64,000 nt of DNA from an uncultured Actinomycetes bacterium. Lineage in GTDB: Bacteria; Actinomycetota; Actinomycetes; Nanopelagicales; Nanopelagicaceae. Position 1 is the stretch's first letter; each line of letters begins with the position of its first letter. The stretch lies in NCBI GenBank assembly GCA_903825945.1, contig CAIKCJ010000011.1:1-64000 (forward strand), written 5' to 3'. The notes beneath the pieces were generated by a model that was given only the letters and a program-made list of their open reading frames with translations, did no database searches and was not told where the DNA came from. Positions 31,023 through 41,678 of this stretch are shown here, piece by piece. Position numbers and translations under genes: made by a program.

Positions 31023-31886
31023 CTAAAAGGAGGTGAGCTGCTTAGCCAGCAGGCAATCCTGCTTCATTTGCGCCAAAAGCTCGTCCAAACCATCAAATTT
31101 CAGGGTATCTCGAAGGCGGAATCCAAATTCCAGCTTTGCCTCTTTATCGTAGAGATCAAGGCCCTTCTGATCGATCGCATATGCCTCAACCTGGCGACCG
31201 CGAATTCCTGGGAATGTCGGGTTCGTGCCGATTGAGATCGCAGCCTGCCAACGCTGACCATTGACACTCAGCCAGCCGGCGTAAACACCATCAGCTGGGA
31301 TGGTCACATTGTCTGCAAGACCAATATTGGCGGTTGGGTAGCCGATCTCGCGACCGCGCTTCTCGCCATGAATAACGGGGCCGCGGAGATAGAAGTTACG
31401 GGTCAAAAGTTCGTTCGCTCGCTCCACATCGCCATCAACCACCAAAGTGCGGATACGAGAGGAAGAAATCGCGCTGCCACGATTTTCAGAGAGCTTTACT
31501 GCACTTACTTCAAGGCCCGAGTGCTCCTTGAGATATGCGGCGTTGCCAGCAGCCTTATGGCCGAATGTGAAATTCTCACCAACCGTGACATGGGTTGCGT
31601 GGAGCTGGTCCTTGAGAACCTCTTGAATGAATTCGTCGGGGCTCTTGGAAGCAAACTCTTTTGTGAATGGGAGGACGGCTACATCTTGTGCTCCACAGGA
31701 TTTGAGCAGCGCAATCCGATCTTCTAATGAAACTAAGAAGGATGGGGTTCGCTCCGGCGCAAAAACAGATGTGGGATGTGGATCAAAAGTCAGGACCGTG
31801 ACTGAGCCATATTTCGCGGCTTCACTAAGAATTTCTTGATGACCCGCATGAACTCCATCGAAGATTCCAATTGCTACCGAAGTCAT
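31023..31886 (-). CDS. ribF: Bifunctional riboflavin kinase/FAD synthetase
   Basis: Makes FMN and then FAD from riboflavin. The 287-residue protein has the N-terminal nucleotidyltransferase fold (IGIFDGVHAGHQ, 6-17; VLTFDPHPTSVF; SSSRIR near 150) and the C-terminal kinase domain (GEKRGREIGYPTANIGL). The start gives a slightly short N terminus compared with many homologues. It lies four bases after truB in the usual truB-ribF order. FAD supply serves ThyX and IlvB, also encoded here. Confidence 0.94.
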   Translation of the reverse strand: MTSVAIGIFDGVHAGHQEILSEAAKYGSVTVLTFDPHPTSVFAPERTPSFLVSLEDRIALLKSCGAQDVAVLPFTKEFASKSPDEFIQEVLKDQLHATHVTVGENFTFGHKAAGNAAYLKEHSGLEVSAVKLSENRGSAISSSRIRTLVVDGDVERANELLTRNFYLRGPVIHGEKRGREIGYPTANIGLADNVTIPADGVYAGWLSVNGQRWQAAISIGTNPTFPGIRGRQVEAYAIDQKGLDLYDKEAKLEFGFRLRDTLKFDGLDELLAQMKQDCLLAKQLTSF

Positions 31887-31890
31887 GGAT

Positions 31891-32766
31891 TTATCCTTTC
31901 AGAGCTACAAGCGTTGGTGTGGCAAATTTCTTCTTCCCTAGCTCACGATTTTCTAGGAGTGCGGCGAAATCTCCCGCTGCGTTGAGCGCCGCGGTCACCT
32001 CTTCGGTGGAATTGGCATCAATTGCTCTGCCAAATGAAATTTCATTGAGTTCTTCGACATCCAATGTGCGCGTGGGGAGAATTCTTGAAATTCCGGCTGC
32101 CGTAGAGAGCAACTCTGCATCTTCCCAAGATTTACATTCATCGATAGCAAAAGGAGAAACGAGTGTGCGCCGCAATGCTGTCAGGTGGCCACCAACATCT
32201 AAGGCTTCACCTAAATCACGGGCGATCGCTCGAATATAGGTACCGGCAGAGCAGCGAACGCTCACTGAAATGGAGATGTCAGTTTCGGTACGCGTAATCG
32301 TGTGAATATCTATTGCCTCAATCGTGACTTCGCGGGCGGGAAGATCGACCACTTCCCCATCACGAACACGTTGGTGTGCACTCTTTCCATTAACTTTAAT
32401 CGCGCTCACAGAGCTTGGGCGCTGCGCAATTACTCCCACCTGTGTTGCTAGAAAAGATCGGATCTCGTCATCGCTCACGTTCTTAAGATGCTCGAGATCG
32501 GCCGTGAAAACCAACTCGCCTTCGACATCATCTGTGACTGTGGCTTTGCCTACAGTGATTGTTGCATCGTAAGCCTTCACTCCATCAACGACATATTGGA
32601 GCAGACGCGTTGCATTTCCGACACCAAGTACCAGTACGCCAGTCGCCATGGGATCCAAGGTGCCTGCGTGGCCAACTTTTTTCGTTCCCAACCTGCGACG
32701 AATCTTTGCCACCACATCATGGCTAGTCATTCCACCCGCTTTATCGACGAGTAAAAAACCATCCAT
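31891..32766 (-). CDS. truB: tRNA pseudouridine-55 synthase
   Basis: Makes the pseudouridine in the T-loop of tRNAs. The 291-residue protein has the family start DGFLLVDKAGGMTSHDVV and the catalytic aspartate in HAGTLDPMATGVL (33-45), the RxxSAIKVNGKSAHQR segment and a C-terminal PUA-like region. It lies between rbfA (15-base gap) and ribF. Confidence 0.95.
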   Translation of the reverse strand: MDGFLLVDKAGGMTSHDVVAKIRRRLGTKKVGHAGTLDPMATGVLVLGVGNATRLLQYVVDGVKAYDATITVGKATVTDDVEGELVFTADLEHLKNVSDDEIRSFLATQVGVIAQRPSSVSAIKVNGKSAHQRVRDGEVVDLPAREVTIEAIDIHTITRTETDISISVSVRCSAGTYIRAIARDLGEALDVGGHLTALRRTLVSPFAIDECKSWEDAELLSTAAGISRILPTRTLDVEELNEISFGRAIDANSTEEVTAALNAAGDFAALLENRELGKKKFATPTLVALKG

Positions 32767-32781
32767 TAGGCGCTCTACCGA

Positions 32782-33198
32782 TTATTCGTGTGTCTTGTAA
32801 GGATCGGCATCGCCAACTGGCTTGGCGCTCTCGCGGAGCTTAGCGAGGTCTGCATCCGCAGCTTTCACTGAAGACATCAGATCGTTCATCGCACTTGCAG
32901 ACTCGGCGAGGCCATCCTCAAAGAATTCGATTGTCGGAGTGATGCGAAGTCCTAAAGCAGATCCAACTTCACGACGAATCATTCCTCGAGATGAGGCAAG
33001 TGCTGCAGCCGTACCAGCACGAGCATCCTCATCACCAAGTACTGTGTAGAAGATCGAAGCTTGTTGAAGGTCGCCGGTAACTCGCACATCAGTGATCGTG
33101 ACAAAACCCAAACGCGGATCCTTGACCCGTGTTTCAAGCGTTGTCGCGATCACTTCTTTAATGCGATCTGCGACTTTAAGCGCGCGATTAGAGGCCAT
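32782..33198 (-). CDS. rbfA: Ribosome-binding factor A
   Basis: Late 30S-assembly factor with a KH-like fold, acting near 16S helix 1. The 138-residue protein shows RVADRIKEVIATTLETRVKDPRLGFVTITDV-type N-terminal sequence (ADRIKEVIATTLE, VKDPRLGFVTITDV) and LRITPTIEFFEDGLAES. It begins directly after the infB stop (TAAATG), as usual. Confidence 0.94.
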   Translation of the reverse strand: MASNRALKVADRIKEVIATTLETRVKDPRLGFVTITDVRVTGDLQQASIFYTVLGDEDARAGTAAALASSRGMIRREVGSALGLRITPTIEFFEDGLAESASAMNDLMSSVKAADADLAKLRESAKPVGDADPYKTHE

Positions 33199-35964
33199 TT
33201 ATGCGCGCTTCTTCTCACGCATTTCGTATGTCTGAATGACATCTCCAACTTCGAGCTCTTTGTATGAACCGAGTCCGATACCGCACTCGAATCCATCCTT
33301 GACCTCTGTGGCATCATCCTTGAATCGACGAAGTGAATCGATGGTTAGGCCATCTGTAACAAGCACTCCGTTACGCAAGGTACGTGCCTTGGCATTACGA
33401 CGAATAACTCCATCTTGAACCAAGCAACCTGCGATATTTCCAACCTTGGAAGATTTGAAGATGTCGCGTACTTCGGCATTTCCGAGAATGACTTCCTCGT
33501 ACTCTGGCTTCAAGAGACCCTTGAGAGATGCTTCGATCTCCTCGATGGCGTTGTAGATGACGGTGTAGAAGCGAACTTCTACGCCCTCTTGATCAGCGAA
33601 GATTGCAGTCTGAGGTTCTGGCTTCACGTTGAAGCCGATGATTACGGCTGTTGAAGCAGATGCAAGGGTCACATCGTTCTTTGTGATTGCACCTACGCCA
33701 CGGTGGATAACGCGTAGATCAACTTCGCTACCAACATCGAGTTGGAGAAGAGCATCTTCGAGAGCTTCAACAGATCCTGATACGTCACCCTTGAGGATGA
33801 GGTTAAGAGTGCTGACCTTGGATTGCTCCATGAAGTCTTCAAGTGAGACCTTCTTACGAGTCTTGGCAAGCAGAGCATTACGCATCGCAAGTTGACGCTT
33901 TTCAGCAATCTGACGAGCAGTGCGGTCATCTTCTGCGACGATAAATGAATCGCCAGCGCCTGGGACCGATGTGAAACCAAGTACCTGTACTGGACGTGAT
34001 GGACCAGCTTCGGTGACGTTCTCACCATTCTCATCCAACATCGCACGAACGCGGCCATACGCTCCGCCAGCGACGATTGCATCGCCTACCTGAAGAGTTC
34101 CGCGTTGAACGAGAACTGTGGCAACTGGGCCACGACCCTTATCCAAATTGGCTTCAATAGCTACGCCGCGAGCTGCATCATCGGCAACTGCACGTAGATC
34201 AAGAGCTGCATCCGCCGTAAGAAGGATACTGTCGATCAATTCATCGATGCCTTCACCAGATTTGGCAGAGACGTTTACGAAGATTGTTGTGCCGCCATAC
34301 TCTTCAGCGATCAAGTTGTACTCGGTCAATTGTTGGCGGACCTTATCTGGGTTTGCGCCTTCCTTATCGACCTTGTTCACTGCTACAACAATCGGCACAT
34401 CGGCTGCTTGTGCGTGGTTGAGCGCTTCGATTGTCTGAGGCATCACGCCATCATCTGCAGCAACTACGAGCACAGCAATATCTGTGACCTTGGCACCACG
34501 AGCACGCATCGCTGTAAACGCTTCGTGACCCGGTGTGTCAATGAAGGTAATTGCTCTATTAACGCCCTCATGATCATGGTGAATTTGGTAAGCACCAATG
34601 TGCTGCGTAATTCCACCAGCTTCAGACTTGATTACTTCGGTCTGACGGATGGCATCAAGCAAACGAGTCTTACCGTGATCTACGTGACCCATGACGGTCA
34701 CAATTGGCGAGCGCACAACGAGATCAGCGTCATCAATATCTTCGAGCTCTTGCTCGAGATTGATATCAAACTCTTCGAGAAGTTCGCGATCTTCATCTTC
34801 TGGGCTAACAACTTCGATAACGAAGCGAAGCTCGCCGCCTAGAATTTTGAATGTATCTTCGTCTACAGATTGCGTAGCAGTGACCATTTCACCTAGGTGG
34901 AATAGCGCTGACACAAGCGCTGCTGGATCTGCGTTAATTTTTTCCGCAAGGTCCATCAAGGATGCGCCGCGACGCAAACGAATAACTGTCTTGCCATCAC
35001 CATGAGGAATTACCGCTCCACCAAGTGATGGTGCTGCCATATTGTCGAATTCTTCACGCAACGCTTTCTTGCTCTTACGTGACTTACCCTTTTTGCCGCC
35101 AGACTTTCCGAAAGCTCCAGCTGTACTTCCGCGTGGACCTCCGCCGCGACCCTTGCCACCAAAGTTCGATGGACCAGTTGATGGCGCTGCCGAAGGAGAG
35201 CGATATGGCGAACCGCCAGCTCCTGGAGCACCTGCGCCACCAGGACGTGGAGCAAAACCTGGACGTGAACCTGGAGCACCTGCGCCACCAGGACGTGCTG
35301 CAAAACCAGGACGCACTGCACCTGGGCGATTGCCTGCCATTGGCGGGCGTTCTCCCGGACGTAGTGGACGTTGTGCTGGTGGACGAGGAATTGCTCCACC
35401 GATCTGCGCGCTAAATGGATTGTTTCCGGCACGTGGCGGACGTGGCATGCCTGGAACTCCACCAGCCGCTGGGGCTGCAGGTGGACGAGGAGTTGCAAAT
35501 GCTGCTGGTGATGGCACACCGGGATTTGTTGGTGCCGTTGGTGATGCTGGTGTTGGTGCTGCTGCCGAAGTGAGATCTGCCTGTGTTGATTCCGGTGCGG
35601 CAGGCGCAGCAGGTACTGCTGGCTTCGGCGCTGATGGAACTGGACCAGTTGATCCCGCTGCAATACCTAGTTGATTGCGGGTGCTCTCATCGAGTTGCGC
35701 AATAGCTGCATCGATCTCTGCCTGTGTTGGCTCAGCCTTTTTAGCTGCCGCTTTCTTAGCAGCTGGCTTCTTGGGAGCAGCAGGTGCAGCTTCCGCTGCA
35801 GTCTTCATCTCTGGAAACTTCTCCATCAACTTGCGCACTACTGGCGCTTCAATTGTTGAGGATGCAGAACGTACGAACTCGCCAACTTCTTGTAACTTTG
35901 CGAGGAGTTCTTTGCTCTCTAAACCTAAATCTTTTGCTAATTCGTAAACGCGGACCTTAGCCAC
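33199..35964 (-). CDS. infB: Translation initiation factor IF-2
   Basis: GTPase that brings initiator tRNA to the 30S subunit. The 921-residue protein has an N-terminal IF2_N domain (1-50), an Ala/Pro/Gly-rich linker (about 55-300) with tandem PGGAGAPG repeats and a basic [10 protein letters not shown] cluster, a second IF2_N domain, the G domain (GHVDHGKT, 426-433; [21 protein letters not shown]), and the C-terminal domains that bind fMet-tRNA. Start is GTG with AAAGG upstream. A 109-base leader with a hairpin and tiny frames separates it from ylxR. Confidence 0.97.
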   Translation of the reverse strand: MAKVRVYELAKDLGLESKELLAKLQEVGEFVRSASSTIEAPVVRKLMEKFPEMKTAAEAAPAAPKKPAAKKAAAKKAEPTQAEIDAAIAQLDESTRNQLGIAAGSTGPVPSAPKPAVPAAPAAPESTQADLTSAAAPTPASPTAPTNPGVPSPAAFATPRPPAAPAAGGVPGMPRPPRAGNNPFSAQIGGAIPRPPAQRPLRPGERPPMAGNRPGAVRPGFAARPGGAGAPGSRPGFAPRPGGAGAPGAGGSPYRSPSAAPSTGPSNFGGKGRGGGPRGSTAGAFGKSGGKKGKSRKSKKALREEFDNMAAPSLGGAVIPHGDGKTVIRLRRGASLMDLAEKINADPAALVSALFHLGEMVTATQSVDEDTFKILGGELRFVIEVVSPEDEDRELLEEFDINLEQELEDIDDADLVVRSPIVTVMGHVDHGKTRLLDAIRQTEVIKSEAGGITQHIGAYQIHHDHEGVNRAITFIDTPGHEAFTAMRARGAKVTDIAVLVVAADDGVMPQTIEALNHAQAADVPIVVAVNKVDKEGANPDKVRQQLTEYNLIAEEYGGTTIFVNVSAKSGEGIDELIDSILLTADAALDLRAVADDAARGVAIEANLDKGRGPVATVLVQRGTLQVGDAIVAGGAYGRVRAMLDENGENVTEAGPSRPVQVLGFTSVPGAGDSFIVAEDDRTARQIAEKRQLAMRNALLAKTRKKVSLEDFMEQSKVSTLNLILKGDVSGSVEALEDALLQLDVGSEVDLRVIHRGVGAITKNDVTLASASTAVIIGFNVKPEPQTAIFADQEGVEVRFYTVIYNAIEEIEASLKGLLKPEYEEVILGNAEVRDIFKSSKVGNIAGCLVQDGVIRRNAKARTLRNGVLVTDGLTIDSLRRFKDDATEVKDGFECGIGLGSYKELEVGDVIQTYEMREKKRA
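35222..35317 (-). repeat. 48-bp tandem repeat inside infB linker
   Basis: Two adjacent 48-base units start at 35222 and 35270; their first 28 bases are identical. They encode the repeated linker segment [14 protein letters not shown] of IF-2. It looks like a recent in-frame duplication in a disordered, compositionally biased region and is expected to vary between strains. Confidence 0.7.
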
Positions 35965-36006
35965 AGTTGCCTTTCTGTTACTGGCCCCTGCGTCGTTCGC
36001 CGAAGC

Positions 36007-36064
36007 CTAAATAAATGCCTTACTCATGAGCGCTTGGTGCTCATGATTGTGTATGTGCCTTCAT
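36007..36064 (-). other. infB leader: hairpin with three chained micro-frames
   Basis: After the ylxR stop, AAGGAG is placed five bases before an ATG (36064) that opens a 7-residue frame (MKAHTQS). Its TGA overlaps the ATG of a second frame (MSTKRS, 36024-36044), whose TGA overlaps a third (MSKAFI, 36007-36027). The two ATGA junctions are also the arms of a perfect 8-bp hairpin (TCATGAGC / GCTCATGA, 36024-36046, 7-base loop). Translation of these frames is unproven; the second and third could be a by-product of the hairpin. Confidence 0.35.
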
Positions 36065-36073
36065 GTGTGCTCC

Positions 36074-36346
36074 TTATGAGGAACGTTCAGGATGAACGTT
36101 GCGAACAACTTTACGTAGATATTCTTCAAGCTCGTGAAGAGAGAGATCGCCATCGGACTTAAAAGCCCTAGTAAACGATCTGCGGTTTTTAGCTACCTCG
36201 AAACATTTCGGGTGTAGCCAAGCTCCGCGCCCGCCTAGCATGTGCGTTGGATCCGGGATGACCCGACCATCGCGTTGAACTAGGTGAAGCAACTCTTTCC
36301 AATTTTCCTGGCTCCGGCACGCGATACAGCTGCGAATCGGCTCCAT
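36074..36346 (-). CDS. YlxR-family RNA-binding protein
   Basis: Small nucleic-acid-binding protein (DUF448) encoded between nusA and infB in most Gram-positive bacteria; linked to RNA binding and, in some species, nucleoid-associated regulation. From ATG 36346 it has 90 residues with IRSCIACRSQENWKELLHLVQ at the N terminus and the GGRGAWLHPKCFEVA motif (about 37-51). An in-frame TTG three codons upstream is an alternative start. It follows nusA by 11 bases. Confidence 0.9.
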   Translation of the reverse strand: MEPIRSCIACRSQENWKELLHLVQRDGRVIPDPTHMLGGRGAWLHPKCFEVAKNRRSFTRAFKSDGDLSLHELEEYLRKVVRNVHPERSS

Positions 36347-36357
36347 TGAGGGCAAGT

Positions 36358-37491
36358 CTACTCGCTAGTGGGGGATGGTTGCTCCGCTGGAGAAGACGCA
36401 TTGAGCTCAGCCAATATGCGGGCGGTCACTTCAGCGGCAGCTACTGCAGCCTCTTCGGCTAGACGAGCCTTCTCGGCATCACGAGCTTCTTTGGCGGCAA
36501 TTTCACTTGGCTTGAGCAGGCGCTCGACTGGGTTATCTGGATGAATATCGATGCGCCAGCCTGTGAGGCGAGCAGCCAGCCTGGCGTTCTGTCCATCTTT
36601 GCCGATCGCCAGAGAGAGTTGGAAATCGGGAACGATGACCTTGGCGGACTTTGCCTCAAGATCCACAATCTCAACACTGGCAACCCTGGCTGGGGCGAGG
36701 GCGTTAGCCACATAGACCGCTGGATCTTCTGAATAATCGACGATATCGATCTTCTCGCCATGGAGCTCATTGATTACGGCTTGCGAGCGTGCGCCACCAG
36801 GGCCGATGAGTGCTCCTTTAGGACTTACGCCAGAACGATTAGCGCGCACCGAAACTTTAGAGCGCTGACCAGGTTCGCGCGAGACACCAATAATTTCAAC
36901 GACGCCATCTTTAATTTCTGGAACTTCAAGGGCGAACAGACTCTTGACGAAGAGTGGATGGGTGCGAGAGAGCGTGATCTCGGGACCTTTCTCGCCTTGA
37001 ATAACATTGACGACGAAAGCCTTGATTCGATCACCATGCTTATAGCTCTCAGTTGGGACAGCTTCGTTAGCGGGAATTTTTCCCTCTGCTCCCCCAAGAT
37101 CAACATAAATAACGCTGGTGTCACGACCTTGCAAAACAACGCCAGAGATTATGTCTCCAACATTTCCAGAAAATTGATTGACGACATCGGCATCTTTAAG
37201 AGCGCGCATCTTCTCCTTGAGAGCCTTGCGCACGACCTGTTTAATGGTCGCATCAAAACCTTCTGGCATATGAGTGATGGTCTCGGTATAAATACCTTCT
37301 TCGTTGAACACGGGCACATGAATCAATATTTCACCTGTGAGGCGATCAAGAACTGAGCGGCCTTTTGGCATCGCATCAGGCAGCGCCAAATAAGCCTCGG
37401 TAACAAAGTTTTCGATGGTGTTGATAAGTTTTTCGAGAGGAATATTCTTCTCAACGGTGAGGGCTAGGAGGGCATCTACATCTACGCTCAT
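36358..37491 (-). CDS. nusA: Transcription termination/antitermination factor NusA
   Basis: RNA-polymerase-associated factor for pausing, termination and rRNA antitermination. The 377-residue protein has the N-terminal RNAP-binding domain (1-125), S1 domain ([18 protein letters not shown]), and two KH domains ([22 protein letters not shown]-type core near 230, and [21 protein letters not shown] near 300), with an Ala/Glu-rich tail. It starts two bases after rimP, in the conserved rimP-nusA order. Confidence 0.96.
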   Translation of the reverse strand: MSVDVDALLALTVEKNIPLEKLINTIENFVTEAYLALPDAMPKGRSVLDRLTGEILIHVPVFNEEGIYTETITHMPEGFDATIKQVVRKALKEKMRALKDADVVNQFSGNVGDIISGVVLQGRDTSVIYVDLGGAEGKIPANEAVPTESYKHGDRIKAFVVNVIQGEKGPEITLSRTHPLFVKSLFALEVPEIKDGVVEIIGVSREPGQRSKVSVRANRSGVSPKGALIGPGGARSQAVINELHGEKIDIVDYSEDPAVYVANALAPARVASVEIVDLEAKSAKVIVPDFQLSLAIGKDGQNARLAARLTGWRIDIHPDNPVERLLKPSEIAAKEARDAEKARLAEEAAVAAAEVTARILAELNASSPAEQPSPTSE

Positions 37492-37493
37492 GC

Positions 37494-37940
37494 TTATTCA
37501 CCTACCTTTTTAAATTCGATTTCAACCATCGCGCGTTTGATATTCGCAAAATCGATTGAGGAATCACCCACTGCGACTCCAATTTCTGAGACCTCGCCAA
37601 CGCGTCCGAGAACCTTTGAACCATCGGTGAGATCCACGCTTACGAGGCGTCCATGATTTTTCTTCCAGTGGCGGGGCAAAGTCAGCGGGCGATCTAGCCC
37701 AGGTGTGGTGACTTCGAGTGTAAATGGACTCTCACCCAACACCGCTAGGTTATCGAGTAGATCAGAGATGGCTTTGGTAACAACCGTTACCTGATCAAGA
37801 TTTAAGTGGTTTTCATTATCAACAATGACGGTCAGGAGTTTGCTCGAACCATCTGGGGTGAGTGTGACCTCTTCTAGGACGTTACCTGTGGCTTCAATTG
37901 CCGGGCTTATAGCGGCGAATATTTCTTCAGTATTTGTCAT
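37494..37940 (-). CDS. rimP: Ribosome maturation factor RimP
   Basis: 30S assembly factor acting before S12 joins the subunit. The 148-residue protein has the RimP signature LEVTTPGLDRPLTLPRHWKKNHGRLV-type core (EVTTPGLDRPL, about 88-98) and a C-terminal Sm-like domain. It opens the nusA-infB cluster; a TSUP transporter gene separates that cluster from proS, across 40 bases. Confidence 0.93.
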   Translation of the reverse strand: MTNTEEIFAAISPAIEATGNVLEEVTLTPDGSSKLLTVIVDNENHLNLDQVTVVTKAISDLLDNLAVLGESPFTLEVTTPGLDRPLTLPRHWKKNHGRLVSVDLTDGSKVLGRVGEVSEIGVAVGDSSIDFANIKRAMVEIEFKKVGE

Positions 37941-37980
37941 CAGGCCTTCTCCTATTTAGTTGATATTCAGTTGTGCAGTA

Positions 37981-38748
37981 CTAATTATATATCCAATCAT
38001 AACTTAATTTTGTAATCAAAATTGCAACCACGATCAGGAAGACCTTACGCACCAGCGGTGATCCGCCGCGAAGTGCCAGACGTGAACCGATGATCGCGCC
38101 ACTTACATTGGCAATAGCCAGGGCTAGTCCGAGTTTCCACCAGATATGGCCTGTGATTTGGAAAGTCAGAATTGCACCAAAGTTGGTCGCAATATTTACC
38201 AACTTTGCGGTGGCGGATGCTTTGAGGAACTCGTACCCGATAACCATCACGAGTAAGAAGACCAGGATTGTTCCAGTGCCCGGTCCAAATAAGCCATCAT
38301 AGAAACCAATGAGAAGCCCGCAGAGCGCAACGACATAATGCCTGGTGCGATGCGTGAAACGTAAGTTCTCGTGCATTCCTAGCTGAGGTTTGCGCCAGGT
38401 GTAAATTCCGACCAAGACGAGCAAGGTCAGAATGAGTGGATGAAAAACCGCAGTTGGAAAATGTGATGCCAAGTGCGCACCTAATACCGAACCCACAAAG
38501 GCAGGTATCGCCATCATGGAAGTAAGGCGAAGATCTGGCTTAACTTTCTTGAAATAAGAGAATGCGGCCGATGAGGTGCCGAATATCGATGGAATCTTAT
38601 TAGTGCCAAGAATCAGTGGAATTGGTTTATTCGCGACTCCAAGTAGGAGCGCGGGCAACTGCACGAGCCCCCCGCCTCCTGCTACTGAATCAACAAATCC
38701 TGCAAAGCCAGCGGCTAGGAAGAGAAATAAGAAACTACCGATTGACAC
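37981..38748 (-). CDS. TauE/SafE (TSUP) family membrane transporter
   Basis: A 255-residue polytopic protein with the TSUP hallmarks: GFVDSVAGGGGLVQLPAL near the N terminus (about 17-34), LGTNKIPSIFGTSSAAFSYFKK, a repeated half (GFYDGLFGPGTGTILVFLLV) and about seven to eight helices. The family exports or imports sulfur-containing or organic anions; substrate is not deducible here. It lies three bases after proS and co-directional, inserted between proS and rimP. Confidence 0.85.
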   Translation of the reverse strand: MSIGSFLFLFLAAGFAGFVDSVAGGGGLVQLPALLLGVANKPIPLILGTNKIPSIFGTSSAAFSYFKKVKPDLRLTSMMAIPAFVGSVLGAHLASHFPTAVFHPLILTLLVLVGIYTWRKPQLGMHENLRFTHRTRHYVVALCGLLIGFYDGLFGPGTGTILVFLLVMVIGYEFLKASATAKLVNIATNFGAILTFQITGHIWWKLGLALAIANVSGAIIGSRLALRGGSPLVRKVFLIVVAILITKLSYDWIYN

Positions 38749-38751
38749 GAA

Positions 38752-40479
38752 TTAGCCTGCGATCGCTGCGACTATTGTCGCAACAGCACTGCCACTTGGA
38801 ATCTGTGATTTCTCACCGCTCTTGCGTTCTCGAAATTCAATCTCACCATCTTGCAGAGATTTTCCAACAACAACGATGTACGGAATACCAATGAGTTCGG
38901 CATCCTTGAATTTCACACCTGGGCTCGCATCTCGGCGATCATCAAAGAGAACTCGCATTCCGGCGCTCTCTAAATCTGTTGCGAGGGTATTGGCGAATTC
39001 GAAGATCGATTCATCCTTACCGGCTGCAACTAAATGAATATCCGCTGGAGCAATCTCACGTGGCCAGTTGAGGCCAATCTCATCGTGTGTCTGCTCTGCG
39101 ATAGCAGCAACCGCACGAGAAACACCGATTCCATATGAACCCATGGTTACTACTTGGGATTTGCCGTTCTGATCTAGGACGGTGAGGCCAAGTGCCTGCG
39201 CATATTTGCGACCGAGTTGGAAGATGTGTCCAATTTCGATGGCGCGATCAATAACAACCGGGGTCGCGCATGCTGGGCAGAGGTCGCCAGCCTTGACTTC
39301 AGCCGCCTCAACAAAAGCCTCGACGGTGAAGTCGCGGCCATGTGTGACAAAGCGTGCGTGCTTATCCTTAGCATTTGCTCCGGTAATCCAATGCGATCCA
39401 ATAACGATGCGAGGATCTGCATAGACCTTGATGCCTTGAGCTGCAGCATCTTGAGGTCCGATATATCCCTTAACTAGGCCAGGGAATTTGGCGAAATCTT
39501 CTTCTTCAAAGATTCGAATATCTTGTGCGCCAGGGAGATTTGCACCCAATCGCTTGAGATCTACTTCGCGATCACCTGGCACCAAGATTGAGGTTGCAAC
39601 GCCATCAACCATGACAAGAACGTTTTTGAGTGTGTTAGCACCAGTGATTGGCTCGCTAAACAACCCGTTGTAAAGCTCGACCAGTGAGTCAATAGTCGGG
39701 GTGTTCGGAGAATCAAAGACTTCGATAGCTGGTGGTGTTTGACCAGCATAAGCGTCAACTTTGGTGATCATGGCTTCTACGTTGGCGGCGAAACCACACT
39801 TTTCGCAGAGCACATATGTATCTTCACCCGTAGGGCAAGGAGCGAGAAATTCTTCGGATTTGGATCCACCCATAGCGCCTGACATTGCAGAGACAATATT
39901 GAAATCAAGCCCAAGGCGCTTAAAAGTCTTTACATAGGCGTCGCGGTGCTTTTGATAAGAAATTTCTAGTCCAGCATCATCGATATCAAACGAGTACGAA
40001 TCCTTCATTACAAATTCTCGGCCACGGATAATTCCACTACGTGGACGAGGCTCGTCGCGATACTTCGTTTGAATCTGATAAATCGAGAGTGGAAGATCTT
40101 TATACGATGAATACTCACCCTTAACCATCAGAGTGAACATCTCCTCGTGGGTTGGGCCAAGCAAGAAATCATTGCCTTTGCGATCTTTTAGACGAAAAAG
40201 ATCTGGACCATATTCGCTCCAGCGGTTGGTCTGCTCGTATGGATCGCGAGGAAGTAGCGCTGGGAAGTGAACTTCCTGGAAACCTGCTGCGTCCATCTCT
40301 TCGCGTACTACTCGCTCAATATTGCGATATGTGAGATAGCCCAATGGCAGCCAGGAGTAGATACCAGCTGAGATTCGGCGAACATATCCGGCACGCACCA
40401 AGAGGCGATGGCTCGCTACTTCAGCATCAGCCGGGTCGTCGCGAAGGGTGCGCAAAAGCAAGGTAGACATTCTTAGCAT
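38752..40479 (-). CDS. proS: Prolyl-tRNA synthetase
   Basis: Class II synthetase charging tRNA-Pro. The 575-residue bacterial-type enzyme has motif 1 and 2 regions ([41 protein letters not shown]), the editing insertion (about 225-390), motif 3 ([17 protein letters not shown]) and the anticodon-binding domain ([11 protein letters not shown]). Start ATG 40479 is in the 16-base leader shared with glyA; a second ATG three codons in is possible. The hairpin in front is listed separately. Confidence 0.96.
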   Translation of the reverse strand: MLRMSTLLLRTLRDDPADAEVASHRLLVRAGYVRRISAGIYSWLPLGYLTYRNIERVVREEMDAAGFQEVHFPALLPRDPYEQTNRWSEYGPDLFRLKDRKGNDFLLGPTHEEMFTLMVKGEYSSYKDLPLSIYQIQTKYRDEPRPRSGIIRGREFVMKDSYSFDIDDAGLEISYQKHRDAYVKTFKRLGLDFNIVSAMSGAMGGSKSEEFLAPCPTGEDTYVLCEKCGFAANVEAMITKVDAYAGQTPPAIEVFDSPNTPTIDSLVELYNGLFSEPITGANTLKNVLVMVDGVATSILVPGDREVDLKRLGANLPGAQDIRIFEEEDFAKFPGLVKGYIGPQDAAAQGIKVYADPRIVIGSHWITGANAKDKHARFVTHGRDFTVEAFVEAAEVKAGDLCPACATPVVIDRAIEIGHIFQLGRKYAQALGLTVLDQNGKSQVVTMGSYGIGVSRAVAAIAEQTHDEIGLNWPREIAPADIHLVAAGKDESIFEFANTLATDLESAGMRVLFDDRRDASPGVKFKDAELIGIPYIVVVGKSLQDGEIEFRERKSGEKSQIPSGSAVATIVAAIAG

Positions 40480-40505
40480 GGGCCAACCTTATCTAATGAA
40501 GGTTG
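40477..40505 (-). promoter_or_regulatory. proS leader: 16-nt element shared with glyA, SD in a hairpin
   Basis: The ispG-proS spacer of 28 bases ends in ATAAGGTTGGCCC-ATG, the same 16 bases found before glyA. CAACCTT and AAGGTTG (40484-40505) form a perfect 7-bp stem with an 8-base loop, burying the AAGG ribosome binding site. TTAGAT lies at the same distance from the ATG as CATAAT does in glyA and could be a -10 element. Confidence 0.45.
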
Positions 40506-40507
40506 AA

Positions 40508-41659
40508 TTACTTAATAGTGACGGTTGGTTCTCCAGAAGCAACGCCTGCGGCAACCATCTCATCAGCCAAACGATTGGCTTCTTCAATCAAGGTAGCCAC
40601 GATCTCTGATTCCGGAACCGTCTTAATGACCTCACCCTTCACAAAAATCTGACCCTTTCCGTTGCCAGATGCAACGCCAAGATCTGCTTCACGAGCTTCG
40701 CCTGGGCCATTCACAACGCAACCCATAACAGCCACACGAAGAGGGACCGTCATTCCTTGAAGCCCAGCTTGAACGCTTTCAGCCAACGTATAGACATCAA
40801 CTTGTGCGCGACCGCACGAAGGACAAGAAACAATTTCGAGTTTACGCTGACGCAAGTTGAGTGATTCCAAAATTGAGATTCCAACTTTTACTTCTTCGAC
40901 AGGTGGAGCAGAGAGTGAGACACGAATAGTGTCTCCAATTCCTTCAGCGAGAAGAATTCCAAAAGCTGTCGCGGACTTGATGGTCCCTTGGAAGATAGGG
41001 CCAGCTTCAGTAACACCGAGATGCAGTGGGTAATCACATTTGGAAGCAAGGATGCGATAGGCATTAACCATAGTCACTGGATCGTGATGTTTGACTGAAA
41101 TTTTAATATCTGAGAATCCGTGCTCTTCAAAGAGCGATGCTTCCCAGAGTGCAGATTCTGCAAGTGCTTCAGGCGTTGCTTTTCCATACTTGGCCAGAAG
41201 ACGAGGATCCAGAGAGCCCGCATTTACACCAATGCGAATTGGAATACCGGCATCGCCTGCTGCCTTAGCAACTTCCTTTACCTTGTCATCAAATTGCTTG
41301 ATATTTCCAGGATTGACTCGAACAGCAGCGCAACCAGCGTCAATTGCAGCAAAGATATATTTTGGTTGGAAATGAATGTCGGCAATGACCGGGATCTGAG
41401 ATTTCTTTGCAATTGCAGCTAGCGCATCTGCATCATCTTGGCTCGGCACCGCAACGCGGACAATCTGGCAACCAGCGGCAGTGAGAGCAGCGATCTGTTG
41501 TAGCGTGGCATTCACATCTGAAGTAAGAGTTGTGCACATAGATTGCACACTTACAGGTGCGTCTGCGCCAACAAGAACGTTACCAACTTTGAGTTGTCGG
41601 CTCTTTCGGCGAGGCGCAAGGACAGTTAGTGGGGCAGCTGGAATTCCAAGATCAACCAT
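40508..41659 (-). CDS. ispG: 4-Hydroxy-3-methylbut-2-en-1-yl diphosphate synthase
   Basis: Iron-sulfur enzyme of the MEP isoprenoid pathway. The 383-residue protein has an N-terminal TIM-barrel ([33 protein letters not shown]-type segments) and C-terminal 4Fe-4S domain with [11 protein letters not shown] and [12 protein letters not shown]. With dxr two genes upstream it supplies polyprenyl phosphates for WecA and peptidoglycan. Confidence 0.96.
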   Translation of the reverse strand: MVDLGIPAAPLTVLAPRRKSRQLKVGNVLVGADAPVSVQSMCTTLTSDVNATLQQIAALTAAGCQIVRVAVPSQDDADALAAIAKKSQIPVIADIHFQPKYIFAAIDAGCAAVRVNPGNIKQFDDKVKEVAKAAGDAGIPIRIGVNAGSLDPRLLAKYGKATPEALAESALWEASLFEEHGFSDIKISVKHHDPVTMVNAYRILASKCDYPLHLGVTEAGPIFQGTIKSATAFGILLAEGIGDTIRVSLSAPPVEEVKVGISILESLNLRQRKLEIVSCPSCGRAQVDVYTLAESVQAGLQGMTVPLRVAVMGCVVNGPGEAREADLGVASGNGKGQIFVKGEVIKTVPESEIVATLIEEANRLADEMVAAGVASGEPTVTIK

Positions 41660-41678
41660 GGCTTTATTCTGCCCTAAA

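Noticed and set aside
35042-35674. Long plus-strand open frame opposite infB (210 codons)
   Set aside because: It is antisense to the Gly/Pro/Ala-rich IF-2 linker; the biased composition keeps the other strand open. The protein is low complexity with no family resemblance.
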